A stretch of DNA of 38,133 nucleotides. Source: a bacterium. Lineage in GTDB: Bacteria > CAIJMQ01. Numbering within the stretch: the first letter of the stretch is position 1; each line of letters opens with the position of its first letter. The position numbers and the translations under genes are program-made. The notes under the pieces are model-generated. The model was not told where the DNA came from. It did no database searches and worked only from the letters and a program-made list of their open reading frames with translations. This document shows positions 1 through 7,874 of the stretch, piece after piece. The stretch lies in the NCBI GenBank assembly GCA_023135785.1, contig JAGLSL010000001.1, positions 1 to 38,133 on the forward strand. The letters run 5' to 3'.

Positions 1-159
1 TTTTTCAATCTCTGCTGTTACACTGCGAATTATCTTCTTTAATTGAGGATGCGAGGTGGAATTTGAAAGAGAACGCAATGCCTGAAGGATGTTCACACCT
101 GCGTGAATTAGCGTAGCAAACTCGTGATAAAAATTAGATAATGTCTTTTGAGTTATCAT
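1..159 (-). CDS. Type II secretion system F family protein, 5' part only
   Basis: This gene runs off the left edge of the window, so only the first 53 residues are visible. The segment FYHEFATLIHAGVNILQAL at residues 11-29 matches the start of a T2SSF (GspF/PilC) domain, the inner-membrane platform protein of type II secretion and type IV pilus machines. The start ATG is preceded in frame by a TAA two codons upstream, so the N-terminal segment that often precedes the first T2SSF domain is absent. No clear ribosome binding site precedes the ATG. A pseudopilin gene elsewhere in the window is consistent with a secretion or pilus system in this genome. Family assignment rests on one short motif-rich stretch. 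Confidence 0.7.
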   Translation of the reverse strand, partial: MITQKTLSNFYHEFATLIHAGVNILQALRSLSNSTSHPQLKKIIRSVTAEIEK

Positions 160-507
160 TTTAAATTAATATATTTATAGATTACAAGGATTTTATGCTA
201 TAGATTGCAGAGATTCAACTACAACTCAAGATTACTACTAAAAAAAAATGATATACTTGCCCCGTTAATCCATAATTAGACAGGTGCAAAACATATAAAA
301 AAGCGGATTGATATACACATTTTGAAAAATTATTTTACTGTGTTATTATGAATTTCACGGACTTGACCCCGCTGAAGATTTAAAAAAATACTGGATATTT
401 GTCAACAGTGAAAACAACTGTCACGCTACATAATGTTTACGAGCAACTTGTTAAATCTTTTACGGGGTTAATATAATCCCAACGCGAACTTTTCGGCGAG
501 AAAGAAT
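160..507. other. Intergenic region between divergent genes
   Basis: This 348-base AT-rich spacer separates the leftward secretion gene from the rightward trpS. I see no open reading frame of useful length, no tRNA, and no T-box element (no specifier stem or conserved AGGGTGG-type bulge) although the downstream gene is an aminoacyl-tRNA synthetase. It contains a good promoter candidate for trpS near its right end. CCCCGTTAAT near 260 and CGGGGTTAAT near 462 are loosely complementary or repeated motifs of unknown meaning. Confidence 0.6.
448..477 (+). promoter_or_regulatory. Predicted sigma-70 promoter of trpS
   Basis: TTGTTA at 448-453 and a perfect TATAAT at 472-477 are separated by 18 bases. 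A start about 7 bases downstream would give a leader of roughly 24 bases before the trpS ATG, too short for a leader-based attenuator. Sequence match only. Confidence 0.5.
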
Positions 508-1506
508 ATGCGAAAAAGAATACTTACAGGCGACCGTCCTACCGGCAAACTGCATTTGGGACATTATGTCGGCAGTTTAAGAAACAGGGTCAAACTGCAG
601 GAAGAATATGAATGCTTTTTTATAATCGCCGATTTGCATACACTCACCACAAAATCCGACCCGCAAAGTATAGGCACAGTTTCCCAAAATATAAAAGATT
701 TAGTTCTTGACTATCTTTCAGTAGGCATAGACCCTGAAAAATCCACAATTTTTGTGCAATCCAAAATTCCGGAAATTTCAGAACTTGCAATACTTTTGTC
801 AATGTTGGTAAGCATATCAAGATTAGAAAGAATACCGACTCTGAAAGATATGATAAAAGCTTTGAAGATAGAAAATCCTTCTTATGGTTTGTTGGGATAT
901 CCCATTATACAAGCCGCAGATATTCTCGTCGTTAGAGCAAATCTCGTCCCCGTAGGCAAAGACCAAGAATCCCACGTGGAGCTTACAAGAGAAATTGCCA
1001 GAAGATTTAACGGTTTATATGGAGAAGTGTTCCCCGAAACGAAAGCATTAATAGGAGACGTCGCTACATTGGTGGGAACAGACGGTAAAGCAAAAATGAG
1101 CAAATCATTGAATAATTGTATATATCTTTCCGATTCTTGCGAAACAGTAAAAACAAAAGTTATAAAAATGTATACCGACCCTACAAGAATTCATCCAACA
1201 GACCCGGGACACGTAAAAGGAAATCCCGTATTTATATATCACGATGCTTTCAATAAAAATAAAAAAGAAGTCGAGGAATTAAAAGAAAGATATAAAAAAG
1301 GAGCTGTCGGAGACGTTGAAGTGAAACAAAAATTGAACAACGCCTTAAACGAATTTTTGGCTCCGATAAGAGAAAAAAGGAATAAGTTTGAAAACAACTC
1401 TGGGCTTGTAGAAGAAATATTAAATAAAGGAACTAAAAAAACTCAAACGGAAGCCAAAGAGACGTTACGCCTTGTTAAAAAAGCAATGGGATTGGATTAT
1501 TTTTAA
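508..1506 (+). CDS. trpS: Tryptophanyl-tRNA synthetase
   Basis: This class I aminoacyl-tRNA synthetase charges tRNA-Trp with tryptophan at the expense of ATP in the cytoplasm. The N-terminal signature [16 protein letters not shown] carries the HIGH-type motif (HLGH, residues 16-19). The second ATP-binding loop is an exact KMSKS at residues 196-200. The stretch [20 protein letters not shown] is characteristic of TrpRS and helps exclude the close relative TyrRS. At 332 residues the protein has the normal length for a bacterial TrpRS. The start is preceded only by a weak GGCGAGAAAG ribosome site. It appears to be transcribed alone, with a promoter just upstream and a hairpin directly over its stop codon. 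Confidence 0.97.
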   Translation: MRKRILTGDRPTGKLHLGHYVGSLRNRVKLQEEYECFFIIADLHTLTTKSDPQSIGTVSQNIKDLVLDYLSVGIDPEKSTIFVQSKIPEISELAILLSMLVSISRLERIPTLKDMIKALKIENPSYGLLGYPIIQAADILVVRANLVPVGKDQESHVELTREIARRFNGLYGEVFPETKALIGDVATLVGTDGKAKMSKSLNNCIYLSDSCETVKTKVIKMYTDPTRIHPTDPGHVKGNPVFIYHDAFNKNKKEVEELKERYKKGAVGDVEVKQKLNNALNEFLAPIREKRNKFENNSGLVEEILNKGTKKTQTEAKETLRLVKKAMGLDYF

Positions 1507-1535
1507 GGATAGGATTTAAAAATAAACCTATCCTT
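1505..1535 (+). terminator. Hairpin over the trpS stop codon
   Basis: A perfect 9-bp stem (AAGGATAGG, 1505-1513, pairing with CCTATCCTT, 1527-1535) with a 13-base loop begins in the stop codon. There is no T-tract after it, so it is a weak terminator or an RNA-stabilising hairpin. Confidence 0.4.
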
Positions 1536-1558
1536 GATTACACAGATGACGGCTTTGC

Positions 1559-1625
1559 TGTCATTGCGAGCGACTAAAAGGAGCGTGGCAATCCCAGAGA
1601 TTGCTTCACTTTGTTCGCAATGACA
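1559..1625. repeat. Palindromic interspersed repeat (TGTCATTGCGA family)
   Basis: The element has exact 11-base inverted ends, TGTCATTGCGA (1559-1569) and TCGCAATGACA (1615-1625), around a GC-richer core containing GCGTGGCAATCCC. Elements with this border sequence are widespread, non-coding, MITE/REP-like repeats in many bacterial phyla (remembered, not searched). Only one copy is present in this window. Confidence 0.65.
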
Positions 1626-1656
1626 TTCCTGAGTAATCATATATTTATCGTTGAAC

Positions 1657-1685
1657 TTGACTTAAAGAATTCTATTTGTTAAATT
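1657..1685 (+). promoter_or_regulatory. Predicted promoter of the ferredoxin gene
   Basis: TTGACT at 1657-1662, a 17-base spacer and TAAATT at 1680-1685 form a reasonable sigma-70-type promoter about 75 bases upstream of the ferredoxin ATG. The -10 box matches the consensus at four of six positions. Confidence 0.45.
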
Positions 1686-1759
1686 CTCTAAAATTTGCAA
1701 AGAATTTCTATAAAGTTTAAATCCGACATAAAGTTGGAGTAAAAAGGAGGAAAATAAGC

Positions 1760-1951
1760 ATGAAAGTTAAGATTGACGAAGAACTTTGCACAGGATGCGG
1801 ATTATGTTCTGATAACTGCGCAGAAGTGTTTGAGTTAACAGATGATGTTGCGCAAGTAACAACTGACGAAGTGGCCCCCGAACATGAAGACTGCGTGAAA
1901 GACGCAATAGACGATTGTCCTGTGGAAGCCATAACAATTATAGAAGAGTAG
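1760..1951 (+). CDS. Single-cluster [4Fe-4S] ferredoxin
   Basis: This 63-residue acidic protein is a small electron carrier. Cysteines C10, C13 and C16 (CTGCGLC) together with C53 (followed by Pro) are arranged to hold one [4Fe-4S] cluster. The extra pair C20 and C45 occupies the positions that form a disulfide in Thermotoga- and Desulfovibrio-type monocluster ferredoxins. A strong AGGAGG site lies ten bases before the ATG. It sits directly upstream of the pyruvate:ferredoxin oxidoreductase genes and is the obvious electron acceptor for that enzyme. A strong terminator overlaps its stop codon, so it is probably made as a separate abundant short message. Confidence 0.93.
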   Translation: MKVKIDEELCTGCGLCSDNCAEVFELTDDVAQVTTDEVAPEHEDCVKDAIDDCPVEAITIIEE

Positions 1952-1978
1952 CGAAAATAAATTCGTTACTCTTTTTTT
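1945..1978 (+). terminator. Rho-independent terminator after ferredoxin
   Basis: An 11-bp stem with one G-U pair (AGAGTAGCGAA, 1945-1955, with TTCGTTACTCT, 1962-1972) and a 6-base loop is followed by an unbroken T tract. The stem begins inside the ferredoxin coding sequence. A TATAAT at 1983-1988 just after it could serve as the -10 box of a separate por promoter, though no good -35 is visible. Confidence 0.85.
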
Positions 1979-2008
1979 ATTATATAATTTTAGGAAGAGG
2001 GGCAAAAA

Positions 2009-2587
2009 ATGAAAGATATGGTGGAAATACGCTGGCATGGAAGAGGCGGTCAAGGAGCAAAAACAGCAGCTCTTTTATTTGCCGATTCAGCAATGAGTGC
2101 AGGTAAATTTATTCAGGCATTTCCGGAATATGGTCCGGAAAGAATGGGTGCGCCTGTTCAGTCCTTTGACCGTTTAAGTAATAAGCCGATAACTCTGCAC
2201 TGCGGGATAACCTCTCCGGACATTGTGGCTGTCTTAGACCCAACTCTTATGGCAACAGTTGATGTTATCGCAGGTCTTTCTGACGACGGAGTGATAATTA
2301 TAAACACTGCCTCATCGCCTGCAGAAATGAGAAAAGAAATGGGGATGAGCGGCAAAAAAATTTTTACAATAGATGCATCCGGAATATCAAAAGAAACTTT
2401 AGGCAGAGACATTCCAAATACTCCAATGTTGGGAGCTTTAGTAAAAGTAAGCGGACTTCTGGAGATAGAAAATGTACTTGAAGATACAAAGAAAAAATTA
2501 GAAAAGAAATTCAGGACAAAGCCCGAACTAATAGAAGGTAATATCCTTGCAATTAAGAGAGCATATGAGGAGGTCAAAGGTGAGTGA
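2009..2587 (+). CDS. porG: Pyruvate:ferredoxin oxidoreductase, gamma subunit
   Basis: PorG is the gamma subunit of the four-subunit 2-oxoacid:ferredoxin oxidoreductase, which converts pyruvate and CoA to acetyl-CoA, CO2 and reduced ferredoxin. The glycine-rich WHGRGGQGAKTAA near residues 9-21 and the segment EYGPERMGAPVQSF are hallmarks of the family (POR gamma domain, usual length about 190; this protein has 192). The ATG follows a GGAAGAGGGG site. A second in-frame ATG three codons later is less well spaced. The 3' end overlaps the start of porD, so the two are translationally coupled. Order gamma, delta, alpha, beta is the classic archaeal/Thermotoga-like arrangement. Confidence 0.95.
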   Translation: MKDMVEIRWHGRGGQGAKTAALLFADSAMSAGKFIQAFPEYGPERMGAPVQSFDRLSNKPITLHCGITSPDIVAVLDPTLMATVDVIAGLSDDGVIIINTASSPAEMRKEMGMSGKKIFTIDASGISKETLGRDIPNTPMLGALVKVSGLLEIENVLEDTKKKLEKKFRTKPELIEGNILAIKRAYEEVKGE

Positions 2588-2876
2588 AGACAAAAAACTG
2601 AAAGGATGGAAACAACTGCCTATAGGCGCAATACTGAATGCAGGAACAGCCAAAAATTATAAGACCGGCGATTGGCGAAATATTCGTCCCGTATGGAATA
2701 AAGAAAAATGCATAAACTGTTTAAGATGCTGGATTTATTGCCCCGATTCTTCAATCATAGTCAAAGACGGTAAAGTTGATGGAATAGATTTAGACCATTG
2801 TAAAGGCTGTGGTATTTGCGCCGAAGAATGTCCGGTTAAGCCTGAAAAAGCGATAACAATGGTACCTGAAAAATAA
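2580..2876 (+). CDS. porD: Pyruvate:ferredoxin oxidoreductase, delta subunit
   Basis: PorD is the ferredoxin-like subunit that carries electrons out of the enzyme. Two C-x2-C-x2-C-x3-C-P motifs are visible, C44/C47/C50/C54 and C74/C77/C80/C84, for two [4Fe-4S] clusters. I choose the GTG at 2580 because a strong GAGGAGG site ends about six bases upstream and because the resulting 98-residue protein begins MSEDKKLKGW, typical of PorD. Longer in-frame starts (ATG at 2565, TTG at 2547) lack a good ribosome site. The start lies inside the last codons of porG. Confidence 0.94.
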   Translation: MSEDKKLKGWKQLPIGAILNAGTAKNYKTGDWRNIRPVWNKEKCINCLRCWIYCPDSSIIVKDGKVDGIDLDHCKGCGICAEECPVKPEKAITMVPEK

Positions 2877-2891
2877 ACAGATGACAGAAAA

Positions 2892-2931
2892 CAGAGGACA
2901 GAAAACAGAAAAATCTGACTTCTGTCTTCTG
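2892..2931. repeat. Inverted repeat of the ACAGA-rich family
   Basis: CAGAGGACAGAA (2892-2903) pairs with TTCTGTCTTCTG (2920-2931), 11 of 12 positions, and is preceded by a related direct repeat AACAGATGACAGA. A related copy in opposite orientation lies upstream of hpf (33222-33289). It fills the porD-porA gap and ends just before the porA ribosome site. Confidence 0.5.
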
Positions 2932-2945
2932 AGAAAGAGGAACAT

Positions 2946-4124
2946 ATGCAAAAAAAACTTGCGATAACAGGAAATGAAGCCATGGCTTATGCTATGAAAC
3001 AAATAAACCCCGATGTTGTAGCTGCTTATCCTATAACTCCGGCAACCGAGATTGTCCAGATATTTTCACAGTATGTCGCAGACGGAGATGTTAACACAGA
3101 ATTTGTAGCAGTTGAAAGCGAACATAGCGCTATGAGCGCAACTATCGGCGCATCCGCTGCAGGTTCAAGGGCAATGACAGCCACTTCGTCTCAAGGTTTG
3201 GCCTTGATGTTTGAAATGCTCTATATTGCCTCAGCTCTACGCCTTCCGATTGTTATGCCCGAAGTCAACAGAAGCCTAAGCGCGCCGATAAATATCCACG
3301 CTGACCATTCGGATACTATGGGAGCAAGAGACTGTGGTTGGATACAGATTTACTGCGAAAATTCACAGGAAGCATACGATAGTTTGATTCAAGCTGTAAG
3401 GATTGCCGAAGAGAGCCTCTTACCTATTATGGTAACAATAGACGGCTTTATTATCAGTCACGCTATGGAAGTAGTAGAGACTTTTGATAATAAAGAAATT
3501 CAAGATTTTATCGGCAAATATAAACCAGCTCATCCCTTATTAGACGTTAATCATCCCATCACAATCGGAGCGATAGATTTCAACGACTACTATTTTGAGC
3601 ATAAACGTTCACAGATTGAAGCTATGAACAATGTAGAACCGGTTATCCTGAAAATTGATCAGGAATTTAAGAAAAATTTCGGGCGAGGTTACGGACTTTT
3701 TGAAGAATATATGATGCAAGATGCTGAAACTGCCATAGTAGTTATTGGTTCTACAGCAGGCACAGCAAAAGTTGCGGTAGACAATTTAAGAAAGCAAGGG
3801 AAGAAAGTAGGACTTTTAAGGCTTAGAGTTTTCAGACCTTTCCCGGCTGAAAAACTAAGCAAAGCATTATCTCATTTAAAAGCTGTTGCAGTATTAGACC
3901 GTTCTACCGGAATGAATGCATATGCAGGTCCCGTGTGTACAGAAGTTGCTTCTTCTCTATATACTCATTCGGATAAAAAACCTAAAATAATAAATTATAT
4001 CTATGGACTTGGCGGAAGAGATATCTTTGTAGAAGATATCCAGAAGGTCTATGTGGATTTAGAGAATGTCGCAAAAGGCGAGAAAATAGAAAAGCTCATT
4101 AATTATATAGGAGTAAGAGAGTAA
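2946..4124 (+). CDS. porA: Pyruvate:ferredoxin oxidoreductase, alpha subunit
   Basis: PorA supplies the pyrimidine-binding half of the thiamine diphosphate site of the oxidoreductase. The N-terminal AYPITPATEI (residues 27-36) and the following VESEHSAMSATIGASAAGSR are highly conserved in pyruvate-specific alpha subunits. ALRLPIVMPEVNRSLSAP and the C-terminal transketolase-like domain, with VLLRLRVFRPFP-type residues, follow in the expected order. The length, 392 residues, is normal. GAGG upstream of the ATG is the ribosome site. The sequence fits pyruvate better than 2-oxoglutarate or branched-chain oxoacid enzymes, though substrate choice is an inference. Confidence 0.95.
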   Translation: MQKKLAITGNEAMAYAMKQINPDVVAAYPITPATEIVQIFSQYVADGDVNTEFVAVESEHSAMSATIGASAAGSRAMTATSSQGLALMFEMLYIASALRLPIVMPEVNRSLSAPINIHADHSDTMGARDCGWIQIYCENSQEAYDSLIQAVRIAEESLLPIMVTIDGFIISHAMEVVETFDNKEIQDFIGKYKPAHPLLDVNHPITIGAIDFNDYYFEHKRSQIEAMNNVEPVILKIDQEFKKNFGRGYGLFEEYMMQDAETAIVVIGSTAGTAKVAVDNLRKQGKKVGLLRLRVFRPFPAEKLSKALSHLKAVAVLDRSTGMNAYAGPVCTEVASSLYTHSDKKPKIINYIYGLGGRDIFVEDIQKVYVDLENVAKGEKIEKLINYIGVRE

Positions 4125-4149
4125 AATAAACGCAAAAAGAGAAATTCCC

Positions 4150-4239
4150 AATTTCTAATGATAGACTATTTTAAAAAAGCTTTTGAGAAATTGGACATTA
4201 GATATTTCATTGGAAATTAGATATTAGTAATTAGAAATT
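4150..4239. repeat. Inverted repeat of the ATTAGTAATTAG family
   Basis: AATTTCTAAT at 4150-4159 is complementary to ATTAGAAATT at 4230-4239. The right half contains GATATTAGTAATTAGAAATT, nearly repeated (with GG for AG) at 23765-23788 before guaB3. It occupies most of the porA-porB gap and ends just before the porB GGGAGG ribosome site, so a folded transcript could influence porB translation (inference). Confidence 0.5.
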
Positions 4240-4255
4240 TTAGGGAGGTTAAATA

Positions 4256-5197
4256 ATGCCGAGTTTAAAAGAATTATCTAAAGAAAAGGAGCCACTTTCC
4301 GGTGGGCATAGATTATGCGCAGGATGCGGCGCCAGTATTGTTGCAAGACAAGTTCTTCTGGCCGCGCCAAAACCTTTGGTCGTAACTTGTGCTACCGGTT
4401 GTCTTGAAGTTGCTACAACTATATTCCCTTATACTGCATGGGAAATGCCATGGATGCATAGCGCTTTTGAGAACTCTGCAGCAACGTGTAGTGGAATAGA
4501 ATCCGCCTATCAATCCTTGAAGAAACAAGGTACGCTACCTGTAGATACAAAAGTAAATTTCATCGCATTTGGCGGAGACGGCGGAACATACGACATAGGA
4601 CTGCAATCTTTATCTGGCGCTATGGAAAGAGGACATAGAATGCTTTATGTATGTTATAACAATCAGGCATACATGAATACCGGCATTCAACGCTCATCAG
4701 CCACTCCAAAAGGTGGATTTACTACAACCTCACCTGTAGGCAAAGTAAATCCCGGCAAAGAACAATCCCGTAAAGATTTAACTGCAATTGTGGTTGCGCA
4801 TAACATCCCTTATGTTGCCCAAGCAGTTGCAGGCGACTGGAGAGATTTAACAACAAAAGTGCAAAAAGCGCTTTCAAAAGATGGTCCAAGTTTCATTAAT
4901 ATCCTTACTCCTTGCCGTCTTGGTTGGGGATACGCTCCCGAACTTACCCTCCAAATAGGACGACTTGCTGCAGAAACGTGTTTCTGGCCATTATACGAAG
5001 TAGAAGAAGGAGTATATAAGCTGACTTCCAAACCTAAAGAGAAAAAACCAATAATTGAATTATTAAAACTTCAAAGCAGATTCAAACATCTCTTCAAGAA
5101 AGGTAACGAAGCACTCCTCGCTGAAATACAGGAAGATGTTGACAAGAAATGGAAAAAACTGCTCTCTCTGTGTGACAATCGGGCAGAAACCAAGTAG
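4256..5197 (+). CDS. porB: Pyruvate:ferredoxin oxidoreductase, beta subunit
   Basis: PorB binds the diphosphate end of thiamine diphosphate and, with PorA, forms the catalytic site. The N-terminal HRLCAGCGAS (C21, C24) and later cysteine C49 (ATGCLEV) match the cluster-ligating cysteines of PorB. The thiamine motif GDGG (residues 107-110) is followed by YNNQAYMNTG (134-143). CRLGWGYAPE in the C-terminal part is also typical. At 313 residues it is of normal length. A strong GGGAGGT lies before the ATG. This is the last gene of the por operon; no obvious terminator separates it from the GH3 gene. Confidence 0.96.
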   Translation: MPSLKELSKEKEPLSGGHRLCAGCGASIVARQVLLAAPKPLVVTCATGCLEVATTIFPYTAWEMPWMHSAFENSAATCSGIESAYQSLKKQGTLPVDTKVNFIAFGGDGGTYDIGLQSLSGAMERGHRMLYVCYNNQAYMNTGIQRSSATPKGGFTTTSPVGKVNPGKEQSRKDLTAIVVAHNIPYVAQAVAGDWRDLTTKVQKALSKDGPSFINILTPCRLGWGYAPELTLQIGRLAAETCFWPLYEVEEGVYKLTSKPKEKKPIIELLKLQSRFKHLFKKGNEALLAEIQEDVDKKWKKLLSLCDNRAETK

Positions 5198-5265
5198 ATT
5201 AAATATCTTCGCGCCGCTGGCATAGCCTTGGGCGACGCGCAGCAAAGAAAATAGGAGGATACGCT

Positions 5266-7842
5266 ATGACGGTAGAAAGACATTTTGCTTGTTGTGGAAT
5301 TCTGTTTCCCCTTATGTTCGGTTTCTTTTTTAGTCTTATAGGAACCGTTTTTAGTCAAGGAAACTCTTTGCCAGTTTATAAAAACACTCAGATCCCCGTC
5401 GAGGAACGCATAGAAGACCTGCTAAGTCGCATGAGTCTGGAGGAAAAAGTCGATATGCTTAGTGGGACCGGCTTCGAATCTAAACCTAACGAACGATTAG
5501 GGATTCCATCCTTGAATATGACCGATGGTCCTGTGGGTGTGCGATGGGGAAAGGCAACAGCTTTTCCTGCCGGCATAGCTATGGCAGCCAGCTGGGATAC
5601 TGCCCTTGTAGAGCGAATCGGTCAGGCGCTTGCTCGGGAAACAAAAGCTAAGGGACGAAATGTATTACTTGGACCGTGCGTGAATATTCAACGTGTGCCG
5701 CACGCAGGCCGCAATTTCGAAAGCTTTGGTGAAGACCCATATCTGGCATCTAGAATGGCGGTATCTTATGTAAAAGGCGTACAGAGCGAGAAAGTCATTG
5801 CTACAACTAAACATCTCGCCTGTAATAATCAGGAATACGAAAGAGGTAGCATTGACACCAGAGTAGACGAACGCGCCCTGCGCGAAATCTATCTCCCTGC
5901 GTTCAATGCCGCAGTGCAGGAAGCTGATTGCTGGGCTATAATGTCGGCATATAATAGACTCAACGGTCATTATTGCAGTTCAAACACTGCCCTCCTCACC
6001 GATATTTTAAAGAATGAGTGGGGATTCCAAGGTTTTACAATGTCCGATTGGGGAGCCGTGCACAGCACAATCCCAACCCTATTCGCAGGATTAGATATAG
6101 AAATGCCGGAGGCAAAGTATCTGATAAAAGAAGATGTGCTGGAAGCAGTAAAAAGCGGGACGGTGAAAGAGTCTAAGATTGACGATAAAATCCGACGTAT
6201 GTTACGGGCAATGTTTGTAATGGAATTTTTTGATCAGCCTGCCCGCCAAGGCTTTACAGGAGGGAAAGAACCCGACACGGGCGCATTGGATACGCCAGAG
6301 CACAGAAAACTCGCTTTGGAGACAGCCCAAGAAAGCATTGTGCTAATGAAAAACGAGAGAAACCTTCTGCCCCTCGACATTAAAAAAATAAAATCTATTG
6401 CTGTTATTGGTCCTAATGCGGCAATATCCAGGACTGGAGGAGGTGGTAGCTCAAGGGTAATACCTTTTTACTCAATCAGTCCTTTGGAAGCCCTGAGGAA
6501 TAAAATCGGTAAGGACGTAAAAATTTATTACTCACCGGGAATGTTTATGGAAGAGGATATGCCTCCCATTGAATCCGCCTATTTGCGCCCTCCTGAAGGA
6601 GAAGAGGAAACCCAAGGATTGTTGGGTGAATATTTTAACAATATGGAATTTAAGGGTGAGCCTATAATTCGCAAAATAGACAGACAAATCAATTTCCAGG
6701 GGGGGAATGATTTTCCTAAAGGCATCCCAGCCGACTATTTCTCTGTGCGATGGACAGGGAAACTTGTTCCGCCAAAATCAGCGAAATATATACTAAGCAT
6801 CAGCAGTGATGACGGTTCCCGTCTTTATCTGAACGGTAAACTTTTACTCGACAACTGGGGTCCCCATGCCTTACAGACCAAATCAGCCACTGTTGAACTA
6901 AAGAAAGGCAAACCGGTCGACATCAAGGTGGAATTCTGTGAAGAGGCTGGCGAAGCAGCGGTAATTTTGGGTTGGGATATAGCCCTTGATAATGTTAACC
7001 CTGCAACGGAAACAGAAGCAGTGAAGCTTGCCAAAAAATCGGATGCGGCAATTGTTTTTGCGGGTTTATCCAATCACATTGAGGGCGAGGGTTCCGATCG
7101 TAAAGACCTCTCTCTACCTTCCAGCCAGGAAAGTTTGATTAAAGCAATCGTAAAAGCTAATAAAAATACCGTTGTAGTCTTGAATAGCGGATCTCCAATA
7201 TTAATGAATGACTGGATTAATCAAACACCAGCCCTTTTGGAAGTATGGTATTCCGGACAAGAAGGTGGAAATGCGATTGTTGATGTGCTCTTCGGCCAGA
7301 TCAATCCTTCCGGAAAACTGCCTATGACTTTCCCGAAAAAGTGGGAAGATTTTCCATCTTACGGTAACTATCCCGGCGAAGACGGCGTTGTTTATTATAG
7401 AGAAGGTATTTTTGTCGGATATCGCCATTTTGATAAAGAGGACATTGAACCATTGTTCCCCTTTGGACACGGACTTAGCTACACAAAATTTTCCTACAGC
7501 GACATAAAAATCACACCAAGAAAAGTTAGTAAAGAGAAAAATGTGGAGGTGAGTTTTAATTTAAAAAATAGCGGTTTGCGTGAAGGCGCAGAAATTGTTC
7601 AGCTTTACCTGCAAGACATAGAATCTAGCGTGGAAAGGCCAAGCAAAGAACTAAAGGGATTCCAAAAAGTTTATCTAAAGCCCGGCGAGGAAAAACGCAT
7701 CAGTTTGACTATCAAGTCTTCTGATATGAAATTCTTTGATATATGTAGAAAAAGTTGGATGGCAGAAGCAGGTAAGTTCAAAGCAATGCTCGGTAGTTCT
7801 TCAAGAGATATTCGTATTGAAGGTGAATTTGAATTAAAATAG
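5266..7842 (+). CDS. Secreted glycoside hydrolase family 3 with PA14 insert (beta-glucosidase-like)
   Basis: This 858-residue protein hydrolyses beta-linked sugars from non-reducing ends. An N-terminal hydrophobic stretch (about residues 11-30) looks like a signal peptide. The GH3 N-domain carries the nucleophile Asp261 in GFTMSDWG. The second domain holds the candidate acid/base Glu in IEGEGSDR (Glu606 or Glu608). A PA14 carbohydrate-binding domain (about 449-572, starting GLLGEYFNN) is inserted between them, as in KglB/BglX-type enzymes. A fibronectin III-like domain ends the protein (about 745-850). AGGAGG precedes the ATG. Base composition looks more GC-rich than the neighbouring genes, which may mean horizontal gain. 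Exact substrate cannot be told. Confidence 0.93.
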   Translation: MTVERHFACCGILFPLMFGFFFSLIGTVFSQGNSLPVYKNTQIPVEERIEDLLSRMSLEEKVDMLSGTGFESKPNERLGIPSLNMTDGPVGVRWGKATAFPAGIAMAASWDTALVERIGQALARETKAKGRNVLLGPCVNIQRVPHAGRNFESFGEDPYLASRMAVSYVKGVQSEKVIATTKHLACNNQEYERGSIDTRVDERALREIYLPAFNAAVQEADCWAIMSAYNRLNGHYCSSNTALLTDILKNEWGFQGFTMSDWGAVHSTIPTLFAGLDIEMPEAKYLIKEDVLEAVKSGTVKESKIDDKIRRMLRAMFVMEFFDQPARQGFTGGKEPDTGALDTPEHRKLALETAQESIVLMKNERNLLPLDIKKIKSIAVIGPNAAISRTGGGGSSRVIPFYSISPLEALRNKIGKDVKIYYSPGMFMEEDMPPIESAYLRPPEGEEETQGLLGEYFNNMEFKGEPIIRKIDRQINFQGGNDFPKGIPADYFSVRWTGKLVPPKSAKYILSISSDDGSRLYLNGKLLLDNWGPHALQTKSATVELKKGKPVDIKVEFCEEAGEAAVILGWDIALDNVNPATETEAVKLAKKSDAAIVFAGLSNHIEGEGSDRKDLSLPSSQESLIKAIVKANKNTVVVLNSGSPILMNDWINQTPALLEVWYSGQEGGNAIVDVLFGQINPSGKLPMTFPKKWEDFPSYGNYPGEDGVVYYREGIFVGYRHFDKEDIEPLFPFGHGLSYTKFSYSDIKITPRKVSKEKNVEVSFNLKNSGLREGAEIVQLYLQDIESSVERPSKELKGFQKVYLKPGEEKRISLTIKSSDMKFFDICRKSWMAEAGKFKAMLGSSSRDIRIEGEFELK

Positions 7843-7874
7843 GTCCTGTTAATTTTTAATAAAGAGAACTCTTA

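Noticed and set aside
160-507. T-box riboswitch upstream of trpS
   Set aside because: No specifier loop, no T-box bulge sequence and no terminator/antiterminator pair; the likely promoter leaves only about 24 leader bases.
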